64,000 nucleotides of DNA from Hemerocallis citrina (Eukaryota; Streptophyta; Magnoliopsida; Asparagales; Asphodelaceae). The DNA is taken from positions 124,001-188,000 of the forward strand of contig JACEHZ010000589.1 of assembly GCA_017893485.1 (NCBI GenBank), written 5' to 3'. The position numbers and the translations under genes are program-made. How positions within the stretch are numbered: the first letter of the stretch is position 1; each line of letters begins with the position of its first letter. The notes beneath the pieces were generated by a model. The model had not been told where the DNA came from. It searched no databases and was given only the letters and a program-made list of their open reading frames with translations. Below, one piece after another: positions 36,843-48,829 of the stretch.

Positions 36843-39085
36843 CTAAATAAGGGAGAAGAATGAGTTAGTATCAACTATAACAAGTTTAGATTCATTGAGT
36901 CCAATTAACAAATACTTAGTCTCCGATATATTACTTTGCCATATTTTTTGGGCAATTTCGTGAATCGTGACATACGACACGAAGGCATGTCCTACAAAGT
37001 CTTGGCCTCTTCGTTTTTGGGATTTTCTGATAGACTTCAACCTTTTCCCTTTAGGCCTCCCCTTTGTGGTGCACTGCACGGGGTCCCCCACTAGTGCATG
37101 TCCACCACTCTCCGGTTGTGCGCTACCTTCGTGTGGTGTGCTATTCCCGGATTGAATGTGAGAAAAGCCTTCAATTCCCTTGAGCATGTGGTCGAGCATG
37201 TACTTGTACCCTCGCTCTGAAGAACAACCAAGATCGACTAAATGTCTTGAGTGCATAGTTAGTTCACAATAACGAGAGGTAAAATTGTTGCCCATAATAT
37301 TGGGAACGGGTGTAATGCTTCTTGTCAGTTGATTTTTGGTCCATCGCCTACAAATATATTGCTCGGGTAGTGCGGTGTGATCTGTGAACCGAATAACTGC
37401 CAATAGATGTTTGCAGGGAATGCCTACGAAGTCATACATGACACAAGGGCATTTAGCAATTTGATTGATTTTACAAAAAGAAATCACCCTCCCCGGTTCT
37501 AAATTTCCACAAACGGTTACAGAAAAAGCTGCACTATCTGGTGTATCCATACTCGCAATTAAACTCACATTAAGTAATAAGCTTTTTACCACTTCTTGTT
37601 GGAATTTGTAGAAAATCTTCAGTGTGTATGTTCCCGCCATTTGTGACTCTAACGCCCATTCGGTCTTCAATTTTGGCCTCTCCTCGCGATTACAATGAGT
37701 TTCTTTAAGTTCATCGTGTCTTTGTTTTACTAAGACTCGGTCAAATATGACGGCAAATTCATGTAATGAGTACTTCTTATGAGTATGTTACTTCAAGGAT
37801 GAATGTAGAGATTCGCTACGTTGGGTATTCAACATGCCGCCCCAAAATGAGTCTCTTGCATACACGAGAGCCCATTTCTCGCGAATCTCAAATTTATCAT
37901 TCAACCATTCGTTATTCTCAAATTTGTACAGGGAAATCAAATTTTTCCACTTCTGTTCAAATTCAGTTTTATATTCTGCCGTATAAATGATAGTCTTCAA
38001 AGCATCCCTAAACTCGTCAATGTTATTCGGCATATGCACTTCATGAGGTAACTTACCCAAAATATGCCAAATGCAATATCTATGTGACGTGATTAAGAAA
38101 ACTTTAGAAACTGCAGCAGTTATTCCACGATCCTCATCTGTCACGATGTTCATCAGATCGTGATTCATTGCTCCTCGCAACTTTTCAAAGAACCACTCAA
38201 ATGAGGATGCCTTCTCATTTGGGATGAACCCACAACCTAGGAATATTGATTGCCAATGATGGTTGAATCCAACAAATGGTACAAACAACATCCCGTATCG
38301 GTTTGTGTTGTAGGTAGCATCAAAGCAAACAACATCCCTAAATACTTCATAATTCTTTCTAGCGATACCATCCACCCAGACACAATGGGACAATCGCCCT
38401 TCGGGATCACATTGGTAATAATAATAGAATAAAGGATCGGTCTCCTTTTTGGATTCAAAGAACTCAAGTAGCATTTGCCCGTCGTGTCCTTTTAACCTTC
38501 CATCTCGTCTTTCCTGATATTTCTGACATCGGTTTCAGTGAAACTAATTTTCTCATTACCTCCACTTGCACCTTCGAAGAATAGCATTTGTTTGCATGCA
38601 GGGACATTACCTTCGGTAAGTTGACCAATTACTTTTTTATCTGTATTTATCAATTCACGGTTTCGAGGTAGCAAGTGATGTCTACCGGATGAAGTAAATT
38701 CGTGATTGTGTGGTTCATTAAATGAATAAATAATCCACGAACTACTTTGTGGGTTTAGTTTGACACGAACGAAAGCTTTGCAACCCGTTCTAGAAGTTGT
38801 TCATCATCTAGCTTCATTCTGATTATTCGGTGACTCCCCGGCGTTATTACATACATATGATTTATTTACTACATCGTTTTCATTGTATTTATTTCTACCC
38901 TTACGCATAGAGAATCCCACACATTTGCAGTACGATGAATAAAATTTTTCTACTTCCTCTAGAGTGGGAAATGTCATACCAATCTTCGGTTTTAGGTGCT
39001 TGTCAACAAAAGGAAGAAACTCGTCAATTTGTTGTACACGAACAAATTTCTCTCCGGCAACAGAACTTCCTTCAAAACTGTCCAT
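36843..39085 (-). pseudogene. MULE transposase, FAR1/Jittery-like, broken
   Basis: From the ATG at 39085 the minus strand reads a FAR1-type DNA-binding domain (IGMTFPTLEEVEKFYSSYC, VGFSMRKGRN; 38804-39085), a linker with LPRNRELINTDKK (38492-38674), and the MULE catalytic domain (37788-38474). The catalytic domain shows D in VCFDATYNTNRYG, D in IVTDEDRGI and the acidic residue in TQRSESLHSSLK. A SWIM zinc finger follows (CPCVMYDFVGIPCKHLLAV, near 37430-37380). A one-base frameshift lies at about 38480-38495 and another break near 37780. A gap with stops joins the first two parts (about 38680-38800). Most motifs are preserved, so decay is recent relative to other remnants. Transposase would bind the TIRs and cut DNA in the nucleus. 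Confidence 0.88.
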
Positions 39086-39183
39086 ACATAAGAAAACGAA
39101 AAGGAGAATAATTAGGGCTACTAAACCCGTTACGGAATGTGACGAAAAATTTCAAACTTTATTTACATATTATTAGAGAAACG

Positions 39184-41575
39184 TGACATAACCGCACAAA
39201 CGGCATCCACAATTTATAAAACTTTGCAACTTACTTTAACTCACCTAGCACAAGCCACCATAACTTGCAGAAGTGATTTTTGACTCACGACATGCGAGAT
39301 ACGGTCGTGTACCGCTGTATTTGGTGTTTTTATAACCAAAAGCGACACACGATTGTATCTCTTGGACCGTTAGTCGAAACTCACTTCTACAAATTGGGGT
39401 TGCTTGATCTACGTGAGACCATCTGAGTCGCAAACTTTTGTATTTTTTGATGGTCGTTTGAAGGGTTTTTTAGTATAACCGCACTAAACGCGTTCTAAGT
39501 CATTAACTTCTAATGCGAGGAACGTGAGAAAACCGCACAAACGGCATCCAAAATTTATAAAACTTTGCAACTTGCTTGAATTCACGTAGCGCAAGCCACC
39601 CCAACTTGTACAAGTGAGTTTCGACTAACGGTTCGAGAGATATGGCTGTGTATCACTTTATTTGGGTTTTTTTTAACTGAAAGCGATACACAGCCGTATC
39701 TCTCTAACCGTGAGTTGAAATTGACTTATACAAGTTTGGGTTGCTTGTGCTATGTGAGACAATCGTACTCGCAAACTTCATATTTTTTGAATGTCGTTTG
39801 TAGGGTTTTCTAATCTAACCGCACTTAAAAAATTCTAAGTCACTAAATTCTAATGCGAGGAACGTGACAAAACCGCACAAACGGCATCCAAAATTTATAA
39901 AACTTTGCACCTTGGTTGAATTCACTTAGCGCAAGCCACCCCAACTTGTACAAGTGAGTTTCAACTAACGGTTAGAGAGATACGGCCGTGTATCACTTTA
40001 TTTGGATTTTTTTCAACCTAAAGCGATACACGGCCGTATCTCTCTAACCGTGAGTCGAAACTGACTTCTACAAGTTCGGGTTGATTGTGCTACGTGAGAC
40101 CATCATACTCACAAAGTTTCGTATTTTTTGGATGTCGTTTGCAGGGTTTTCTAATCTAACCGCACTTAAAAAATTCTAAGTCACTAACTTCTAATGCGAG
40201 GAACGTGACAAAACCGCACAAATGGCATTCAAAATTTATAAAACTTTGCACATTGCTTGAATTCACGTAGCGCAAGCCACCCCAACTTGTACAAGTGAGT
40301 TTTGACTAACGGTTCGAGAGATACGGTTGTATATTACTTTATTTGGGTTTTTTTCAACCGAAAGCGATACACGGCCGTATCTCTCTAACCGTGTGTCGAA
40401 ACTGACTTCTACAAGTTCGAGTTGATTGTGCTACGTGAGACCATCCTACTCGCAAATTTTTATATTTTTTGGATGTCGTTTGCAGGGTTTTCTAATCTAA
40501 CCGCACTTAAAAAATTCTAAGTCACTAACTTCTAATGCGAGGAACGTGACAAAACCGCACAAACGGCATTCAAAATTTATAAAAATTTACACCTTGCTTA
40601 AATGCACGTAGCGCAAGCCATCCCAACTTGTACAAGTGAGTTTCGACTAATGGTTCGAAAGATATGGCCGTGTATTACTTTATTTGGGTTTTTTTCAACC
40701 GAAAGTGATACACGGCCGTATATCTCGAACCGTGAATCGAAACCCACTTCTACAAGTTGGGGTAGCTTTTGCTGCATGATATCAACCTACTCGCAAAGTT
40801 TTGTATTTTTTGGAGGCCGTTTACAAGGTTTTCAACTCTAACGGCACTAAAAAAATTCTAAGTCAATAACTTCTAATGCGAGGAACGTCACAAAATCGTA
40901 CAAACGGCATCCAAAATTTCTAAAATTTTGCAACTTAGTCAAATTCACGTAGCGCAAGCCACCCAAACTTGTAGAAGTGAGTTTTGACTCACGGTTTGCG
41001 ATATACGTCCGTATACTGCTTTATTAGGTTTTTTTAACCAAAGGTGATACACGGCCTTATATCTCGAACCGTGAATTGAAACCCACTTCTACAAGTTGGG
41101 GTGACTTGTGTTGCGTGAGATCAACCTACTCGCAAAGTTTTGTATCTTTTGGAGGCCGTTTGCAAGGTTTTCAACTCTAACCGCATTAAAAAAATTCTAA
41201 GTCATTAACTTCTAATGCGAGGAACGTGAGAAAACTGCACAAACGACATCCAAAATTTATAAAACTTTTCAACTTGGTCGAATTCATGTAGCGCAAGCCA
41301 CCCGAACTTGTAGAAGTGAGTTTCGACTCACGGTTTGCGAGATACGTCCGTATACCGCTTTATTAGGTTTTTTTAACCAAAACCGATACATGGCAGTATG
41401 TCTCGAACCGTGAATCGAAATCCACTTCTACATGTTGGGGTGGCTTATGCTGCGTGAGATCAACCTACTCGCAAAGTTTTGTATTTTTGGAGGTCGTTTG
41501 CAAGGTTTTCAACTCTAACCGCACTAAAAAATTCTAAGTCATTAATTCCGTATAAATTGAACGTAAAAAATCAAC
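39184..41575 (-). repeat. Right TIR array: about seven 340-bp palindromic units
   Basis: Units are the reverse complement of the left array and recur at about 39478, 39817, 40157, 40497, 40838, 41177 and 41516 (AACCGCACTTAAAA text), with a spacing of 339-341 bp. Each holds a foldback of about 165 bp. Unit number differs from the left TIR (about seven against five), and neighbouring units are more alike within an array than across it, as expected from local homogenisation. Confidence 0.85.
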
Positions 41576-42602
41576 TAGGAGTGGTATACCGTACCATCAT
41601 TACTCTACCGTCTACCGTACCGGAGTGCTTGGTACACAAATTTATCTACCATTACCGTGCCAAAATTTTGGTACTACCAAGTTCGGTAATACCAGAATAT
41701 CGGTATGGTAATGGTAGTGCAATGGTACTACCGGACATCAATTAGCTCAGAAAATTAACATTTTAGTACAACTTCATAGATGTACAAGTTTCAATTTAAT
41801 GTATCTTTGTGTATGCATATTAGCTTCAACATTCTGCAATATGATCGATTCAATTATTGAATGATAGCCAAACAATTAAGGTCCTGGAGTTAGAATCAAT
41901 AGAAGACTTTTACACTTTGAATTATTTTTGTACACTAATAATCAATGACTTGTATAAAGTTCATTTTATAATAAATATTTTTACTTTATTGACTTTCAGA
42001 CTTATTTCTGATGCAGAACCAATGGTGTCTGAAGGCAATAATTTTTGTTAAAGTTGATCCAGGGCTGAAAACTTAAGTTCAGTATTCCTATTTTCTTCTT
42101 TCGCTACATGGTATCAGGATATTTAATCTGGAAGTGACCTATTTTAATGTTTTTGGACCTCTTGCAAATTTTTATCTCACATAATTGTTGTGTAGCAACA
42201 ACTCATTATATGTATCCATGGAACTAAGCATTATTCTATTGCTAGGTCATACTTGTTTCTGGGCTACTTCTAAATTCATAACATATATTATTGTTGATTA
42301 GCTTCAAGATGATAGTTTTATATAGGGAACTAAGCATTATTATATTCCTCTGTGATCCATACTCAATACACTAACCTAGGTCTGGACATGGATTATTAAA
42401 TAAAAAAAATAAATTAAATATATATTAAATATACTCGGTATGGTATGGTATACCATTGGTATGAATATTGGGTACCAATACCATACCATATAATTTCGGT
42501 ACAGTACAATACCGAGATTTTGGTATGGTATTACCAAGTTTTGGGTAATGTGTGGTATGGTAACGGTATGGTACGGTAATATGGTAATTTTTGACACCCC
42601 TA
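41576..42602. mobile_element. hAT-like element inside the MULE right TIR
   Basis: Termini TAGGAGTGG and, reversed, TAGGGGTGTC enclose 1027 bp. The flanks AAATCAAC (41568-41575) and AAATAAAC (42603-42610) agree at seven of eight positions. The left TIR of the MULE (32585-32640) shows the uninterrupted site. Subterminal regions are rich in GGTATGGTAC/GTACCATACC repeats (41580-41740 and 42435-42595). No transposase frame is seen. Confidence 0.8.
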
Positions 42603-43187
42603 AAATAAACACAAATAAAAGTAAATTAGTAAGTCAAACATTACTACATTTCTAAATAATTTTGGGCAAAACATTTTTTTTGGACTTTCTATATAATTTA
42701 CTATGTAAAAATTTATAAATCAACATAATTAACTCTAATAAGGCAAAGAATTAGTCAATACCTTACAAAATAACAACGAATTTTGCCAATAGATTGATTT
42801 GTGGGCGAACTAGAGAATTGATTTTCTTTCAATGTAGATATATGGAGAGAGAGATTGTATGAGAGTGGAAGAGGAGTAGGAGCAAACAGAGGAGTTTGAA
42901 ATTTTTTTAGGGTTCTTGGGTTGGTTTTGCCCAAAAAAATGATAGAATATGGGGAGGGGTCGACGAGGAAAACGAAGGACTATATACAATTCTGAGATTA
43001 TATCTTTGCCTTAACCCGTCCTTGTCAACGACGGGTTAAGGCAATATTTTTTAATAAAATTTTGCCCTAACTCGTCGTTGGAAATGGCGGGTTAAGGCAA
43101 AATATTATAAAAAAATGTATGGATCCAACGGCCCAGATTAAAGTTCACACGGGTCTGTGCAAACAGCTCCGTTTGCAACCGAAGAAG

Positions 43188-43257
<70 letters not shown>

Positions 43258-43262
<5 letters not shown>

Positions 43263-43613
43263 ATCTTCCATTGTGCACCACCCCTTCGTGTGCACTCGTG
43301 TGCACTCGGCCTTCCCGCCTTCGTATCGGCGATCCGAACCGTTCACATTGATCAACACATCTAAATTAGTCTAAATATGTAAAATCAAATCATTTGAAAT
43401 TCATTTGCCCATCCATCATGTGACTACAAAAAACAATGATTTTCAGCCATATATTTTTGTAACACTTCAATGGATGGGCAAATAAATTTCAAATGGTTTG
43501 ATTTTATATATTTAGACTAATTTAGATGTGTAGATCAATGTGAACGGTTCGGATCATCGATACTAAGGCAGGAGGCCGAGTGCACATGCCTAGGTGGTGC
43601 ACAATGGAAGACT

Positions 43614-43617
<4 letters not shown>
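43258..43617. mobile_element. Foldback MITE D between TA tracts
   Basis: Termini share TCTTCCATTGTGCACCACC in inverted orientation. The interior is nearly palindromic around AATGGATGGGCAAAT-type text. TA tracts flank it (43191-43257, 43618-43676). There is no coding sequence. Confidence 0.8.
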
Positions 43618-43676
<59 letters not shown>

Positions 43677-43680
<4 letters not shown>

Positions 43681-44038
43681 TTTCGCTGTGCACTAAACCT
43701 CTGTGTGCACTTGTATGCACTCGGCGTTCCCATCTTCGTATCGACGATCCGAACCATTCACATTGATCTACACATCTAAATTAGTCTAAATATGTAAAAT
43801 CAAATTATTTGAAATTTGTTTGCCCATCTATTGAAGTGTTACAAAATTTATTGGCTTAAAATCGTTGTTTTATTATAGTCACAGATGGATAGGCAAATGA
43901 ATTTCAAATGATTTGATTTTACATATTTAGGCTAATTTAAACGTGTAGATTAATGTGAACGGTTCAGATTGTCGATACGAAGGCGGGAAGGCCGAGTGCA
44001 CACAAGTGCACACGGAGGCCTAGTGCACACCGAAATAT

Positions 44039-44041
<3 letters not shown>
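43677..44041. mobile_element. Foldback MITE E, related to D
   Basis: The left end GATGTTTCGCTGTGCACTA and the inverted right end GTAATATTTCGGTGTGCACTA enclose a palindrome sharing the ATCTAAATTAGTCTAAATAT core with MITE D. It is flanked by TA tracts (43618-43676 and 44042-44106). Confidence 0.8.
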
Positions 44042-44117
<76 letters not shown>

Positions 44118-44124
44118 ATATTTG

Positions 44125-44310
44125 GAAACATGGACTTTTATACCCCAATTTATAATTATTTTTCACCATATACTAATGGAAACATGTACTTTTATTTACA
44201 ACTAATTATTGTTATACTATTCAAACTTCAGCTACATAATTGTTGAATTACTGTTTACAAGGCTTTTCATATGATGTATCGTTCTGAAGACGTGTCGTAG
44301 GCACGTGGCC
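44125..44310 (+). mobile_element. Degenerate Helitron 3'-end remnant
   Basis: The sequence near 44278-44310 (TCGTTCTGAAGACGTGTC, GTAGGCACGTGGCC) resembles the hairpin region of the Helitron termini at 12524 and 30796, but the final CTAG is missing. The rest is AT-rich. Confidence 0.45.
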
Positions 44311-44320
44311 ACCAAAACAT

Positions 44321-44386
<66 letters not shown>

Positions 44387-44388
<2 letters not shown>

Positions 44389-44736
44389 AGCCCTTTGGTT
44401 GAGAACTAATTTGGTGAGAACTCCGTGAGAACTCAAGGAGTAGACCCCCCATGAAAAATCCGAACCGGCCATCTCGTTCTACACGTCTTAGATAGCATAA
44501 CATAAAGAAATCACGTAATTTGATATTTGTTTTCCCAAGATTTACATCATCGCAAAATTGTATGGTTGAAAATTCTACTCCATTTGATGGATGGGCAAAT
44601 GAACTTCAAATTATTTGAATTCTTTATGTTATGCTATCTAAGGCGTGTAGAACGAGATGGCCGGTTTTCATGGGAGGTCTACTCCTTGAGTTCTCACGGA
44701 GTTCGCACCGAAATTAGTTCTCAACCGAAGGGCTCC
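44387..44736. mobile_element. Foldback MITE F in a TA/CT microsatellite
   Basis: Inverted ends GGAGCCCTTTGGTTGAGAAC and GGAGCCCTTCGGTTGAGAAC enclose 350 bp, with the interior CTCCGTGAGAACTCAAGGAG inverted on the other side. The left flank is TA; the right flank is CT then TA then AG (44737-44821). The core TGATGGATGGGCAAATGAA resembles MITEs D and E. Confidence 0.82.
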
Positions 44737-44758
44737 CTCTCTCTCTCTCTCTCTCTCT

Positions 44759-45934
<1,176 letters not shown>

Positions 45935-48829
45935 TGTAACATCCTGAATTTTCATATAATTAAATATAAACGTTTCATTGGGTTTCACGTGTTTTGCATG
46001 TGCAAATTTATGTGTGCATTTGGCTTTAATTTTTTTTTAATGTCATGAACAAACATTTTGTTTTCTCTTTTAAAAAGCCCCTTATTAATTCCTAGGCATA
46101 ATAACTTAATTTTAGCCCACCCAAAATAAAATTAATTGATTAATTAAGAGCCCATAGATTTTAGCCCACCTAGCTAGCCCACTAATTAATTCTATTATTA
46201 ATTAAAACAACTTGTATGGTAGACTTGTCTTGTAACAAATTAGTGTAACAAGCAAATGAACAAACTTAACTAGATGTGCATGTGGAGGAACGTGCATTGC
46301 ACATTCATGTGTAATATGAATGAGAACAAGGGGAAGGCCGGTCAATTCTTGGAGGTGGGGAGAAGGAAAGAGTGGAGAGTTGGTTGCTCACTAGTGGGTG
46401 GTTCTTCTAACTCCCAAGTGCATCTTAATCCTTCATCCAAACACATCTCAACCCTTCATTTGTTTATGAGTTGTGTATAAATACCCCCCTTGTCATTCTT
46501 TATCATTTGCACTTAGAAAATTTAAAGAGAAAGAGAAAGAAAAGATATTGTGAGAAAAAGATTGGGCGTGAAGAAATTGTGTGAGGAAAAGAAAGAGAGT
46601 GTGTTCTTTTTCATTGGAGGCCGGCCAAAGAAGAAGAGGGGAATCTCGGCCATGCAAGGAGGAGGAGTTCGGTTGCACAAGCTAGGAGGAGCAGGCTAGG
46701 ATCAAGGAGAAGGGAAGACAATCGTGTTTTCAAGCAATTTTCTTTAGGAATCTCCTTTTTTTTTCAAAGAGGTGGACAATTTCTCTACTTCTAATGTAGA
46801 TACCATGTTGATAGGTTAATTTTACGAATATGCTAGAATTAATAGCAAAATTTGCCATATAATTGCTTAAAAAGGCTAGTAAGGAAAAAGATAAAACTCT
46901 TGATTGTCAATATGAGAAAACTAGTAAAATGGATTGAGATTAGTGAATTAAAATTTATCATGATGCCTTGTTAATATATTTCATGCTAGAATATTTAATT
47001 TGATGAACCATGCTAGTATGAAAATTGTGCTTGTGAATGGCTTGTGTAAAGTAGTGTGTAGATTGTAAAATGACACCCATGGATAAATCAATTGTAGAAA
47101 GTTGCAATAAATGTTGAATTTTATTTACATTGTATGAATAGTATTATATCTACTTGATTGTCGAAATATGTAGCCTTTTATAATTATAAGAAAAGGAATT
47201 AGTCTTGTAAAGCATAAAATTAATTTAAGAAAGTTAATTATGTTAAAGAATGAAATTGTACAAAAACTATGTGAATAAATGTGAGAAACAAGTAGATAAA
47301 AGATTTATCAAGAAAAGAAACCCCAATGTCAATAATACATTATTTTTCATTTCTCAAAAGAAATAAAAGGAATAATTTCTATGATGTTGTTGAAAATAAG
47401 AATTCCGTAAATTTAAATAAATATACTATACTGTATTTTGAAAGAACTTATTCTGGAAAAGATTTAGATTTTGAATAAGTACAAATTAATGGAGAAATCG
47501 AGTTTATTAAAGAAGGAGTTGGATACAGATTAGTAGAATAAAGCAATTTTAACTCTGGGTTATAATAGATAATGGAATTTGGCATACTGGTGTACGGTGT
47601 GGGTTTATAGCGCTGTGAACAGTGCTAGATGTCCCGGTTTCGAGTATTCGAAGGCTCTGTTTTTATTAAAATTCAATTTTTACTCAAGTCACTGAGGATT
47701 AGTATATGAGTATTTCGAGTTCACCTTATATCACTAGTTGCCTTTGGACTTTCTGGTCTTCAAGTGCGCTTTGGGTCTGTTACTGTAGCAGGGCGGGGTT
47801 GGGGGTTCGAATCTAGCACCTGGCTTTTTAAATAAATTTCAATTTTTTAAAGTATTTCTTGAATTTTTTTAAAGACTTTATAACAATTATTTCTACAATA
47901 TTTTGACATATTTAAGTGAGAATTAGAAGTGATTTTTGGGATGAAGAACTTGATAATTTTTTTTAGAATATGACTTTTGAATAATTAAAGAAAAGGAAAA
48001 TTTTGAATGTAAAGAATTTTATGTAGAGATCAATATTGAGATTTTTTCGATATGGAAAATTTGAGTAAGTTAATAAATGAAATTTGATGTTTTAATATAT
48101 GCAAGTGTGCATGGAAAATGAGATAAAAAGATCATGATGAAATATGAAAATTTGTGAGTATGAACACTCAATTTTGGTGAATATGAAAAGATATTAAAAT
48201 CTAGAGTCTAGCTAAGTCCTTACTCCGGCGTGAATGCATTTTGAAGAGAAATGTTGTAATAAAAGACCAAGATTGGGTCATGGTTATCAATTGATGTTTA
48301 AGACCGATGTAGATGAAATGCTAACTTTAGGGTGTTAATTTATTCATGATTCAATTATCTAAGGACAACACAATAGTGAAGATGTGATGAAAGTAAGAAA
48401 AACACAAGTATGGGGCCTCGGATTCACGGTGTGAGAGTTTTTATAGGCTGTCTACATGATGCGTCATGTCATGACGTGAATTCATCTCCGGAATTATCGG
48501 GATCGTGGCAACGCTTGTAGGGTGCTTGGTGACTATGTAGTGCCATTGTCCCATGACAGAGGCGAATTTTCCATAGGCTGTCTACATGATGCGTCATGTT
48601 ATGACGTGGGATTTCCCTCCAGGCTATCTGGACATGGGCTCATAACTCATAAAATATCTAGGAACTTACCATAGTTATCGTAGTAGTTAAACTCATAACG
48701 AGGGATTCAACCCTACAAGATGAAGAACAGTTAAAGGCTTACTATCGAATTTATGTAGAATGGGATGCATAAGTTCGAACAAGTGTGCATTAGTATCATG
48801 AAATAATAAGTAACTGCATTATGACTAAG
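45935..48829 (+). mobile_element. LTR fragment, plus orientation
   Basis: It starts TGTAACATCCTGAATTTTC and has the CACGTG...GCATGTGCAAA block early, like the solo LTR at 24598. Near its right end come the ATGCATAAGTTCGAACAAGT and GTGTGCATTAG texts that parallel 27570-27590 of that LTR. A two-copy block with a perfect stem CGTCATG-T-CATGACG (48462-48476) and a near copy at 48594 lies at 48420-48620. The final 600 bp expected from the parallel are missing, where the chromovirus LTR begins. It is non-coding. Confidence 0.55.

Larger units (their letters stand above)
32013..43190. mobile_element. MULE with FAR1-like transposase and PMD cargo
   Basis: The ends AGGCTTCTTCAGTTGCAAAC (32013) and, reversed, AGGCTTCTTCGGTTGCAAAC (43190) open long terminal inverted repeats: 32013 to about 34260, and about 39184 to 43190. 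The bases next to both ends are ATATATATA, a 9-bp duplication of the Mutator length, but in TA repeat and so weak evidence. The order is left TIR with an array of about 340-bp units, PMD pseudogene (+), transposase (-), then the right TIR with an inverted array. A hAT-like element (41576-42602) sits in the right TIR. The transposase and PMD frames are both broken. Confidence 0.85.

Noticed and set aside
47775..47825. tRNA-like B box (GGTTCGAATC)
   Set aside because: No A box, acceptor stem or cloverleaf could be built around it; it lies in the LTR fragment.
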